Origin: Marinobacter antarcticus
GTDB taxonomy: Bacteria > Pseudomonadota > Gammaproteobacteria > Pseudomonadales > Oleiphilaceae
Direction of reading: 5' to 3'
Length of the DNA stretch: 64,000 nt
NCBI RefSeq assembly: GCF_011049865.1
Contig: NZ_DRGY01000152.1
Coordinates: forward strand, 1-64,000
The position numbers and the translations under genes were made by a program. How positions within the stretch are numbered: position 1 is the stretch's first letter; every line of letters starts with the position of its first letter. The notes beneath the pieces were generated by a model, which worked only from the letters and a program-made list of their open reading frames with translations, had not been told where the DNA came from and did not search any database. Shown piece by piece: positions 1 to 8,031 of the stretch.

Positions 1-1498
1 CACCGTTATCATTCTCCGGCGAAAGGGTTTGGTATCCGTAACCGCGCACGCTCTGATCGCCACCGCCAAAGAAACGCAACGAAGGCGGCACGTCCTCAAA
101 CTGGTTAGTCGCTACGCCCCCGAACTGGAAACGGGTCAGAAAACGATGCTTTCCGGCAAGTGTAAACAAGCCTTTGGCGAGCGCGTTCACATGCAGGATA
201 TCCACACTGGAGAGAGCCGCCCTGTGGGCGCCGCTTACATCAATCTGCAGTCGATAGCCCCGAGACGGATCCAGAGGTGAGTCTGCGTGCAGCTTGGAAT
301 AGGCCACTCCCGGCAACAGCAGCGTACTTGTGCCTTTTTCGTCGTCGCCGATATTGAAACGTTCGCCTTCCCAACGCACGGATAAAACCTGCAACCAGCC
401 ATCATCCAACTGGTGCTGCCACTGCTGCCCCAACGTCAACAGCTCCGACTTTACGTTCTCTATATCTTCGCGCTGATAACCTGCCGTGAGACGAAACGAG
501 TCTGTCATGGGCGGATCCAGCGGCAACTCGTACCAAGTACTCAGACTCTGACGCAGCCCGGAAAGTTCCGTTTCGGCACCGCGTTTATGCCCCATCGGAT
601 TGACCCAGTGTTCACGCCAGGTACCCCGAAAGCGCGGCCCGACATCTGTGGAAAAACCCAGGCCCGTCGCGATGGAACGGGGATCTCTGCGAGTGACCGC
701 AACGCGCACGGGAATCTCGCCATTTTCCGCGTTTCCCGGCACTGCGTCGATATCCACGCCCGAGAAATAACCGCTGCCCAGAAGATCGCTGTTCAGCTTG
801 GCGATTTCGTCTGCATGGTACGGCTCTCCCGGCTCAAAGGTGACAAATTCGTGCAGAAGACGAGTCTCGAACCAGTGCCCCTCTTCAAACGTCACCTCGC
901 CCAACCGATATCTATCACCGCTATCGAACGCCAGATCAATATCGGCTTCCAGGGCTTTGGGATCAACCTCGAGCGTGTGGGTAGCAAGCTGGCCATCAAA
1001 GTAGCCGCGCCGTTGGGCCCGGGTCCGCAGGGTGTTTTTGAGGTTGGTGTAGTCACCGTGGTTCAGAACATCGCCTTTTGCAGGATGAATGGGCAGGTCG
1101 TCGGTAAAGCGCGAATCAGAGGCTGCAGCGCCCCGGATATCAACGGTTCGGGAGTTGATCCGCACCGGATCGCCTGGAGTGATGTTTAAAATCAACCGTG
1201 CGGGTTTTTCGGATTCACCCTCTTCTACCTGCCAATCCACAACCGGGCTGTAATAGCCCAGGGCCCGCAATGCCTTGCTGGCCTGGCTGGACGCTGTTGA
1301 TGCGTACCGCCGCAGGTTACTGGCACTGCGGCCCTCCACCTTGCCAATGAACGCTTCGGCGTTTTCCTGAAGCCCGGGATAGTCACCTTTGACACGAACC
1401 TCAACCTGACTGGCAAACGCCGGGAAAGACCACAAAAAAAGCAGCAGGCTTAGTAGCCGGATTCGGCCCGATTTCAAAATATTATCCAGTAATAGCAT
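1..1498 (-). CDS. tamA: Translocation and assembly module TamA (Omp85 family), C-terminus cut by window edge
   Basis: About 499 codons are visible on the minus strand, starting at ATG 1498. The protein opens with a signal peptide (hydrophobic run ending SFPAFA-S). POTRA-like repeats follow, for example RALGYYSP near the N-terminus and a later LGSGYFSGVDIDAVP segment. The Omp85 barrel then begins (TGLGFSTDVGPRFRG), and the Omp85 signature GGGDQSVRGYGYQ lies about ten codons before the edge. TamA is an outer-membrane beta-barrel that works with inner-membrane TamB in inserting some outer-membrane proteins. TamB is normally encoded just downstream, which here would be off the left side. Only the last part of the barrel is missing. 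BamA is less likely because the visible N-terminal region is too short for five POTRA domains. Confidence 0.88.
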   Translation of the reverse strand, partial: MLLLDNILKSGRIRLLSLLLFLWSFPAFASQVEVRVKGDYPGLQENAEAFIGKVEGRSASNLRRYASTASSQASKALRALGYYSPVVDWQVEEGESEKPARLILNITPGDPVRINSRTVDIRGAAASDSRFTDDLPIHPAKGDVLNHGDYTNLKNTLRTRAQRRGYFDGQLATHTLEVDPKALEADIDLAFDSGDRYRLGEVTFEEGHWFETRLLHEFVTFEPGEPYHADEIAKLNSDLLGSGYFSGVDIDAVPGNAENGEIPVRVAVTRRDPRSIATGLGFSTDVGPRFRGTWREHWVNPMGHKRGAETELSGLRQSLSTWYELPLDPPMTDSFRLTAGYQREDIENVKSELLTLGQQWQHQLDDGWLQVLSVRWEGERFNIGDDEKGTSTLLLPGVAYSKLHADSPLDPSRGYRLQIDVSGAHRAALSSVDILHVNALAKGLFTLAGKHRFLTRFQFGGVATNQFEDVPPSLRFFGGGDQSVRGYGYQTLSPENDNG

Positions 1499-1708
1499 CC
1501 GGCTGTTTCAGTGTTGGTCGTGATGAAAATGATGAGAGTGACGAGAGTGGCAATAGTGATAACAGTCATCATCGCTCAAGCGTGAGAGTTTCGTATCAAC
1601 CGGTCAAGTTAATCTGCGCTCTCGGCGAGTCGTCGGCCAGGCCCAAATACGCTAACCTGTCGATATTACTGACATGGCTATTACACCACAGAGAACGGGC
1701 ACCCGCGA

Positions 1709-2716
1709 ATGCTGAAGATTAACCGCAAGAACCTGAAGTCGAGCCACCAGCTCATCTGGCTTATTATCGACTTCTTGATGCTGGGCCTTTTGATGATCAA
1801 TCTCGCGTTCATTATCGGCGACTCCATTTATAACTTCGTTGCTGTCGAAAACCTCCTGAAAGAGCATCTACCGACGCTGCAGGCTGCATACAACCCGATA
1901 CACGAGAACTTCATCTTCTACGATTTGTTGTTCGTTGCGGTTTTCCTGACCGAGTTTTTCATCCGCTGGGGCTATTCAGTCAAGGCCAAAGTATACGATC
2001 GCTGGTACTTCTATCCCTTCATACACTGGTACGACGCGGTTGGTTGTATCCCTGTGGGCAGCCTGCGATTCTTACGGGTTCTGCGGGTTATCTCCATTGT
2101 GTATCGCCTGCACCAATACAAGATAATCGACGTTACCAGCACCGGAATTTACCGCTTTATCAATTTTTACTACGAAGCCTTCATGGAAGAGCTTTCTGAT
2201 CGCATTGTCGCGAAAGTTCTGAGCGGCATTCAGTACGAGATAAAATTGGGCTCTCCATTGTTCGAGAAAATCCAGAACGAGATACTGTATCCGCGGCGCC
2301 AGATGCTGGCCGGTTGGATTTCACAACGCGTCGCAAAGGCGGCCCAAGAGAGCTACATACCTAATAGGGGGGTGCTGAGAATTTACCTTGAAGAACGGGT
2401 TGATCATGCACTGGAACAGAACGTCGAACTGTCGCGGCTTAAATATCTGCCCGTCGTGGGGTCGACTATTAAAGAAACTCTTGAAGAGGCTGTTGGCGAT
2501 ATTGTGGCGAACGTTATCCAGCAAATTCTGGAAGACCTGGCCTCCGCCTCAAACCACGGCTTTATTGAAGATATAGTGAACACCTTTATTAGCAGCCCGG
2601 GCGACTCGGGATCAGCCAAAGCCAAAAACGACGCGTTGATCGCGCTGATCAACGAAATCATTGAAGCCATGAAAGGCCAGGTCAAAGTAAAACGCTGGCG
2701 AGAGCAGCTACCTTAG
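1709..2716 (+). CDS. Voltage-sensor-like (S1-S4) membrane protein without a pore domain
   Basis: 335 residues. The first ~140 residues read like the S1-S4 voltage-sensing half of a cation channel. S1 is at about 14-36. S2 is at about 68-86 and ends TEFFIRWG, with E82 and R86. S3 is at about 99-116 with D109 in WYDAVGCIP. S4 is at about 118-136 with R120, R123, R126 and R133 spaced in threes (LRFLRVLRV). No S5, pore loop or selectivity filter follows. Residues 140-335 are instead a mostly helical, soluble-looking region with many charged residues. Voltage-sensor-only proteins exist as proton channels and as sensors coupled to soluble domains; which applies here is unknown. It is divergent from tamA across a 210-base gap in which I saw no distinct site. 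Confidence 0.7.
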   Translation: MLKINRKNLKSSHQLIWLIIDFLMLGLLMINLAFIIGDSIYNFVAVENLLKEHLPTLQAAYNPIHENFIFYDLLFVAVFLTEFFIRWGYSVKAKVYDRWYFYPFIHWYDAVGCIPVGSLRFLRVLRVISIVYRLHQYKIIDVTSTGIYRFINFYYEAFMEELSDRIVAKVLSGIQYEIKLGSPLFEKIQNEILYPRRQMLAGWISQRVAKAAQESYIPNRGVLRIYLEERVDHALEQNVELSRLKYLPVVGSTIKETLEEAVGDIVANVIQQILEDLASASNHGFIEDIVNTFISSPGDSGSAKAKNDALIALINEIIEAMKGQVKVKRWREQLP

Positions 2717-2810
2717 CCGCGGTTACGCCATCTCTCCCCGCCACAAAAGCAAGCCGTTCCCACTCTCTGGTTTCTGCGTCATTCATAAGACTCCTTGTGC
2801 GCTATCCGGT

Positions 2811-4508
2811 TCATCTCAATGGTTGATGCAACATCGCCGGCGTGCGTTCATGCTCTACAATACCAACCCTGACAAGAAAATCACCAAAACGCTCCTGAGC
2901 ATTGCGTTCCTGCTGGTAAGCGTGGAACAACGGCCTCAGTTCCTTCAGAACGGTTTCCGTATCAATATTTTCCCTATACAGCCGGTTCATGCGCTGGCCT
3001 GAAAAATCCGCACCCAGATACAGGTTGTATTTGCCAGGCGCCTTGCCTGTCAGCGCTATCTCACCCAGATACGGCCGGGCACAGCCATTTGGGCAACCGG
3101 TAATGCGCAGATTGATCGCGTCTGGCTCCAACCCTTCTTCCGCCATGGTGTGTTCCACACGGGTGACAAACTCGGGCAAGAAGCGCTCGGCTTCCGCCAT
3201 CGCCAGACCGCAGGTGGGAAAAGCAACACAGGCCATAGAGTTCTGGCGTAGCGGCGAGCTGCGATTTCCCGCATCCAGTTTGTATTCTTCTACGATGGCA
3301 TCAACCGCCGCCTTTTGCTTGGGCGGTACGTTGGCGATAATCAGGTTCTGATTACAGGTAATGCGAAAACTGCCGCCGTGAACTTCAGCAATTTTGCGCA
3401 GGGCCGTTCGTAACAAACCGTTTTCGGTATCCGCCACCCGGCCGGTAGGAATAAGAAGCGTCAGATGCTGATTGCCATCCTCACCTTCAACCCAACCAAA
3501 CCGGTCGCCGTTGCGGCTCAGGCTGAATGAACGCGGCTTCTCAAAGGCCTGCCCGTGGTATTCCTCAAAGCGTTCCCGGAACCAGTCCATGCCATGGTCG
3601 TCAATGGTGTACTTGAAGCGGGCATGAGCGCGATTGGTGCGATCGCCAAAGTCTCGCTGAATGGCACAGATGGACTCGCAGGCATCCACAATCTGCTCTT
3701 TTGGCACATAGCCCGCCATAGTAGCCAGGCGTGGATAAGTGGCCGGGTCGCCGTAGGTCAGCCCCATGCCGCCGCCAACCACCACGTTGAAGCCGCGAAT
3801 CTGGCTGTCTTCCACAATGGCAATCAGGCCAATGTCGTTGGCGAATACGTCGCAGTCGTTCTCCGGAGGTACCGCCAGCGCAATTTTGAACTTGCGAGGC
3901 AGATACTTTTGCCCGTAGAAGGGTTCCTCTTCTTCACCCAGCTTTTCAACGCACTCTTCCCCAAGCCAGATCTCCGCATACGCGGCAGAACGCCAGCGCA
4001 AACGCTCACTGATCGTCAGAGATAACTCGTGAATTTCGCCGTGCAACTGCGACTGATGAGGGTTCACGTTGCTGATCACGTTACGGTTCACATCTCCGCA
4101 GGCTCCGCGACTGTCCAGGCCCAGGGCGTGTATCTTTTGCATGAACGGCTGCATTTGTTCCTTGAACACACCATGGAACTGGAACGTTTGGCGCGTGGTC
4201 AGGCGCAGCGTGGAATTGGCACACTCATCGGCAATCCGGTCCAGCCCCAACCACTGGTCTGCCGTCAGCACGCCGCCCGGCAAACGTAGGCGCACCATAA
4301 ACTGGTAAAGCGGCTCAAGTTTCTGACGCCGGCGCTCATCCCGCACTTCCCGGTCATCCTGCTGGTAGGAGCCGTGGAACTTGGTGAGTTTGGTATCGTC
4401 CTCCGACAAAGCGCCGGTGGTGCGGTCAGCCAATCCTTCCAGAATGGTTCCACGGAGGTAATTGCTTTCGCGCTTGATCACTTCGGCTTCAGGCAGTTTC
4501 TCACTCAT
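2811..4508 (-). CDS. cysI: Sulfite reductase [NADPH] hemoprotein beta-component
   Basis: 565 residues, close to the ~570 of E. coli CysI. It reduces sulfite to sulfide with six electrons in cysteine biosynthesis, using siroheme coupled to a 4Fe-4S cluster. The four cluster ligands are visible as CVAFPTC (C-x5-C) and GCPNGC (C-x3-C) in the C-terminal third. Substrate-binding segments are also present (RLTTRQTFQFHG near the N-terminus, ACGDVNRN). The start ATG overlaps the stop of cysJ in an ATGA arrangement, so the pair is translationally coupled and cotranscribed. No clear terminator is seen in the 94-base gap to the convergent voltage-sensor-like gene. Confidence 0.96.
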   Translation of the reverse strand: MSEKLPEAEVIKRESNYLRGTILEGLADRTTGALSEDDTKLTKFHGSYQQDDREVRDERRRQKLEPLYQFMVRLRLPGGVLTADQWLGLDRIADECANSTLRLTTRQTFQFHGVFKEQMQPFMQKIHALGLDSRGACGDVNRNVISNVNPHQSQLHGEIHELSLTISERLRWRSAAYAEIWLGEECVEKLGEEEEPFYGQKYLPRKFKIALAVPPENDCDVFANDIGLIAIVEDSQIRGFNVVVGGGMGLTYGDPATYPRLATMAGYVPKEQIVDACESICAIQRDFGDRTNRAHARFKYTIDDHGMDWFRERFEEYHGQAFEKPRSFSLSRNGDRFGWVEGEDGNQHLTLLIPTGRVADTENGLLRTALRKIAEVHGGSFRITCNQNLIIANVPPKQKAAVDAIVEEYKLDAGNRSSPLRQNSMACVAFPTCGLAMAEAERFLPEFVTRVEHTMAEEGLEPDAINLRITGCPNGCARPYLGEIALTGKAPGKYNLYLGADFSGQRMNRLYRENIDTETVLKELRPLFHAYQQERNAQERFGDFLVRVGIVEHERTPAMLHQPLR

Positions 4509-6301
4509 CAGTACACATCCCGCTGGTAACGTTTGTCCCGGTTTAGCTGGCGCAGGTAATCCTCGGCCTGCTCCTGATTCAGTCCACCCTGCTTACTGGC
4601 AATGCCCAGCAACGCCTGGTGCACATCCGGTGCCATTTTGTCAGCATCGCCGCACACGTACAGGCTGGCGCCACGTTGCAACCAGGCCCAAACCTCCGCA
4701 CTGTTCTCTTCCAGGCAATGCTGAACATATCGCTTTTCAGTCTGATCCCGTGAGAAAGCCACGTCCAGCCGTGTCAGCAAACCATCACGGCGCCACTTAA
4801 GCCATTCCGACTGATAGAGAAAGTCACTGCGAAACCGACGATCCCCGAAAAACAGCCAGTTATCGCCCTCGGCTTGTCGCTCTTCCCGCTCCTGCAAAAA
4901 TGCACGAAACGGCGCAACGCCGGTGCCCGGGCCAATCATGATCACCGGTGCCGTATCTTCAGGCAGGGCAAATTTCTTGTTCGGATCAATATAAACCCGA
5001 ACCTTGTCCCCTTCACTCATCCGGTCAGACAACCAGCCAGACGCAACACCTTGGCGATCCCGGCCATGGCTTGAGTAGCGCACCGCTGCCACGGTTATGT
5101 GCACCTCGTCGTCCACCGCCGCCTGGCTGGAACTGATCGAATACAGCCTGGGAGGAAGCTTACGCAGCACGTTCACTAACTCCTGTGGTGCCAGGGTTGC
5201 AACCGGCCAGGCCTGGATGAGATCAAGAACGTCGCGCCCTTCCGTCCAGGCCTTCAGCTCGCGGCTGTCAGCTACCATCGCTTTCAGGACATTGTCCTCT
5301 GCAAGGTCTGCCCAGTGTTTCATCAGAGGAGGGGTCAGCAGTGTGATCTCACGGTAAAACGCCAACGCGTCCCGCAACGAGATGTCGCGTTCGTCGGCAG
5401 ACACAACCTGATCACCATCAAACCCGAGCGTTTCCAACAGTTCGCTGACCAGAACCGGGCTGTTCTGCGGGTAAATGCCCAAGGCGTCGCCTGGCTTGTA
5501 GGCGAGTCCGGAGTCTTCCAACGACAGCTCAATGTGTCGCACTTCTTTATCGGAACCCCGGCCGCTGAGCAGTTGGTTGGTCAGAATAACGGCTGCGTAA
5601 GGATTTTTGCGGTTGAAGGCCGAGGTTGGTGCCTGCTCTGCGGCTGCCGTATTGGCGGCCGCGGGCTGATTGGCACCGGCTTCCACGGCAATGGTTTCCA
5701 GCACACGGTTAATCCAGTCTTCGGCAAGGTCTTCGTAATCGACATCGCAATCGACCCGTTCGGCCAGAGCCGTGGCTCCCAGAGTCGCAAGCTTACTGTC
5801 AAAATCCTGGCCGGTTTTGCAAAAATGCTCGTAGCTGGAATCGCCCAGCGAAAGAACGCTGTAACGAAGGCCTTCTAATTTGGGGGCCTTTTTGCCGTTG
5901 ATAAATTCATGGAAATCCAGCGCGTTGTCGGGCGGATCGCCCTCACCCTGCGTTGACGTCAGCACCGCCAGGTACTGCTCTTTCTTAAGTTGCTTAGGCT
6001 TGTAGTCCGCCATGTCGACTACCTTGGCAGACACGCCTTTGTCTGCAGCACGAGCCGCCAGTTGCTGTGCCAGCTCTTCGGCGTTACCAGTTTGCGAACC
6101 AAACAGAATCGTCAGTTCAGCGGCAGCAGAAGTGGGAGCCGTCGCGGTGTGGGCATCCGCATTAGCGGAACCCCCTGCGCATTTGCCGGCGAGAAAACCC
6201 GCAAGCCAGAAAAGCTGCCCTTCATTCATACCGGAAAGAAGCTCTCCCAAACGTGCTTGCTGATCCCCGGAAAGCGGAGACGAGTTCAGATCTGTCGTCA
6301 T
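4508..6301 (-). CDS. cysJ: Sulfite reductase [NADPH] flavoprotein alpha-component
   Basis: 597 residues from ATG 6301, matching E. coli CysJ (599). The frame stays open 15 codons further to a TTG, but the ATG product (MTTDLN...) aligns in length with the family and is preferred. Domains: N-terminal flavodoxin with the FMN loop FGSQTGNAEE, then an FAD-binding segment RLYSISSS, then the NADPH-binding GPGTGVAPFRAF, ending in the typical aromatic tail RDVY. It passes electrons from NADPH through FAD and FMN to CysI. First gene of cysJI. The Shine-Dalgarno is weak. The AT-rich upstream region probably holds its promoter. Confidence 0.95.
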   Translation of the reverse strand: MTTDLNSSPLSGDQQARLGELLSGMNEGQLFWLAGFLAGKCAGGSANADAHTATAPTSAAAELTILFGSQTGNAEELAQQLAARAADKGVSAKVVDMADYKPKQLKKEQYLAVLTSTQGEGDPPDNALDFHEFINGKKAPKLEGLRYSVLSLGDSSYEHFCKTGQDFDSKLATLGATALAERVDCDVDYEDLAEDWINRVLETIAVEAGANQPAAANTAAAEQAPTSAFNRKNPYAAVILTNQLLSGRGSDKEVRHIELSLEDSGLAYKPGDALGIYPQNSPVLVSELLETLGFDGDQVVSADERDISLRDALAFYREITLLTPPLMKHWADLAEDNVLKAMVADSRELKAWTEGRDVLDLIQAWPVATLAPQELVNVLRKLPPRLYSISSSQAAVDDEVHITVAAVRYSSHGRDRQGVASGWLSDRMSEGDKVRVYIDPNKKFALPEDTAPVIMIGPGTGVAPFRAFLQEREERQAEGDNWLFFGDRRFRSDFLYQSEWLKWRRDGLLTRLDVAFSRDQTEKRYVQHCLEENSAEVWAWLQRGASLYVCGDADKMAPDVHQALLGIASKQGGLNQEQAEDYLRQLNRDKRYQRDVY

Positions 6302-6585
6302 TTTGGATGATCCGTGTGGGCTGTAAAAAAGTTGGTTTCGCACCAAACATGAGTGAAACCTGCCGACACTGTATGAACCCCATAATGAACGATAAAATGG
6401 AATACTTAGGACAAATAAATCGAGGAAATCGATATATAGACTAACTCACTGATTTTAAATTATATTAACGATATTCTTAATTATTCTATGAGAAATGATA
6501 TTAATCATTTCATGGAATAACAGAATCATTCTAAGCTGGGAGTCCTCATTCTTATCCTCGACAGCGCTATAAAGGAATCTTTTAA
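6302..6585. promoter_or_regulatory. AT-rich divergent regulatory region with a perfect 20-bp palindrome
   Basis: This gap lies between cysJ (minus) and the ndh remnant (plus) and becomes strongly AT-rich after about 6400. It contains the uninterrupted palindrome GAAATGATATTAATCATTTC at 6492-6511, a likely dimeric repressor or activator site. I cannot name the regulator. Resemblance to a Fur box is partial, because the symmetry is even-length. No other gene is seen here. Confidence 0.5.
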
Positions 6586-6716
6586 ATGTCCCAGAGTGCC
6601 TCCTCTAATACCCATCAGGTGGTTGTTATCGGATCACACTGACAGACGGTCGGGAGATTGGTTACGACGTTCTGGTCGTTACACCGGGGCGCCTTGTTCA
6701 GCGTTCCGTATTTTGA
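6586..6716 (+). pseudogene. Remnant of a type II NADH dehydrogenase-like flavoprotein gene
   Basis: ATG 6586 opens a frame reading MSQSASSNTHQVVVIGS, which is the start of an FAD-binding Rossmann motif, then stops after 18 codons. A second frame from 6639 reads LTDGREIGYDVLVVTPG, then stops at 6716. That second segment is typical of the middle of type II NADH dehydrogenases and related NAD(P)/FAD oxidoreductases, which normally lies a few hundred bases downstream of the first. The simplest reading is a large internal deletion joining the two ends of one gene. The spacer before the next gene shows no further recognisable coding sequence. Confidence 0.6.
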
Positions 6717-6828
6717 ATCGGTTGCCCGCGCACAAACCCCAAAGCTGAGCGGCAATCCTCGTCTTGCATTCCGGGAACCAAAAAGCGCCTAATGAAAGCT
6801 GGTTCCCGGAAGAGCGAGCAATCAACCT

Positions 6829-8031
6829 ATGGATTACCATACCTACCGCGAAAAGCTGCAACACCAGTTCCCCGAGCCCGTATTAGCGTTTGAGCCCAGT
6901 GAATACGAAGCGCGGCTGGCCTCCGTTCGTCAGCAGATGGCTAAAGCCGGTCTTGACCTGCTGTTGCTGACCGACGCCGGGGAGCTGTGCTATCTGACCG
7001 GATATACGACCTTCGAGGTCTCGGTTCAATGCGTGCTGTTGGTCGCCACTGACCGAACCGTGCTGTTCGTGCCCGCTATCGAAATGGGCCCTGCCGTGTA
7101 CCTGAGCCGGGTTGACGACGTTATCGGCTATCCGTGGCAGGCTCCCGAAACGGTCGCAAGCGAATTGGCTGCCCAGATACAACGTACAGCGGGCACCTCG
7201 ACGCCGCGGATCGGCTTCAATCCCTGGGCGGGTTCCTTGCGGCCAGGGCTGCTTTCGGCACTCAGAATCACGTTGAATTCAGCTACGTTTATTGATTTCG
7301 GCACATTAATTGACCGTGTTCGCCTGGTTAAATCACCCGCCGAACTGATCTACCTTGCCGAGAGCGCCGCCATCACCAGCGCCGGCCTGGACGCGGCGGC
7401 GACGGTGATACGAGCGGGCGTGGTGGATCATGAAATCGCCCGGGCAGGCGCCAGTGCCATGCTGGGCGCTGGCAGCGAATTTATGAGTATGCAACCGATT
7501 GTGACGACGGGCGCGCGCAGCGGCATCATTCATACCAATCATTCCGGTCACAAGGTTGCACGTGGCGATGTGGTGTTCACTGAGCTAGGCGCCGTTCGCC
7601 GGCGCTACACCGCGCCCATGATGCGCACCGCCGTGGTCGGTGAGGCTTCGGCTGAAATCCGTGAATTTCACAGGATCTGCCTTGACGTTCTGAACGCGGT
7701 GATGTCTGCCGCGCGAGCCGGCTCAACCTTCGCCTCGGCTGCCCGCGCAGGCGAGGCCGCACTGGCACCTATCGTTGACCGCGCCTTTTTCTCAGGCGTA
7801 TTCGGCTATCCGGTGGGCGCAACGTTTCCGCCATCCTGGGTCGCCGGCTCAATGTTCATAGCCACAGATAACGAGGCCGTTCTGGAGGAGAACATGGTGT
7901 TTCATCTTCCCATTTGCCTGCGCAAACCGGGCGAGTTTGGCGTCGGCTTTAGTGAAACGGTACGCATTACGCCCACAGGGGCCGAGAGAATCACGACGAA
8001 TACGCTATCCCTCGACGAAAAAACAGCCTAG
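6829..8031 (+). CDS. M24/creatinase-fold hydrolase lacking the usual metal ligands
   Basis: 400 residues. There is an N-terminal creatinase/prolidase-type domain (LCYLTGYTTFE at 53-63) and a C-terminal pita-bread domain. In metal-dependent M24 peptidases five ligands (D, D, H, E, E) bind two metals. Here the first Asp position is E252 (TELGAV), the second is P263 (YTAPMMRT) and the His position reads GYPVG rather than GHGxG. The segment FPPSWVAGS and the end SETVRITPTG resemble creatinase and the ectoine hydrolase DoeA. A C-N hydrolase on a small metabolite is more likely than an aminopeptidase. Its stop abuts the stop of the convergent decarboxylase with no gap. The start has only a weak, distant Shine-Dalgarno. 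Confidence 0.7.
   Translation: MDYHTYREKLQHQFPEPVLAFEPSEYEARLASVRQQMAKAGLDLLLLTDAGELCYLTGYTTFEVSVQCVLLVATDRTVLFVPAIEMGPAVYLSRVDDVIGYPWQAPETVASELAAQIQRTAGTSTPRIGFNPWAGSLRPGLLSALRITLNSATFIDFGTLIDRVRLVKSPAELIYLAESAAITSAGLDAAATVIRAGVVDHEIARAGASAMLGAGSEFMSMQPIVTTGARSGIIHTNHSGHKVARGDVVFTELGAVRRRYTAPMMRTAVVGEASAEIREFHRICLDVLNAVMSAARAGSTFASAARAGEAALAPIVDRAFFSGVFGYPVGATFPPSWVAGSMFIATDNEAVLEENMVFHLPICLRKPGEFGVGFSETVRITPTGAERITTNTLSLDEKTA

Noticed and set aside
413..1189. A 258-codon plus-strand frame inside tamA
   Set aside because: The minus strand carries a signal peptide, POTRA repeats and Omp85 barrel; the plus frame has no recognisable feature.
6492..6511. Fur box
   Set aside because: The sequence is a 20-base even palindrome and matches the 19-base Fur consensus only in part; no iron gene is adjacent.
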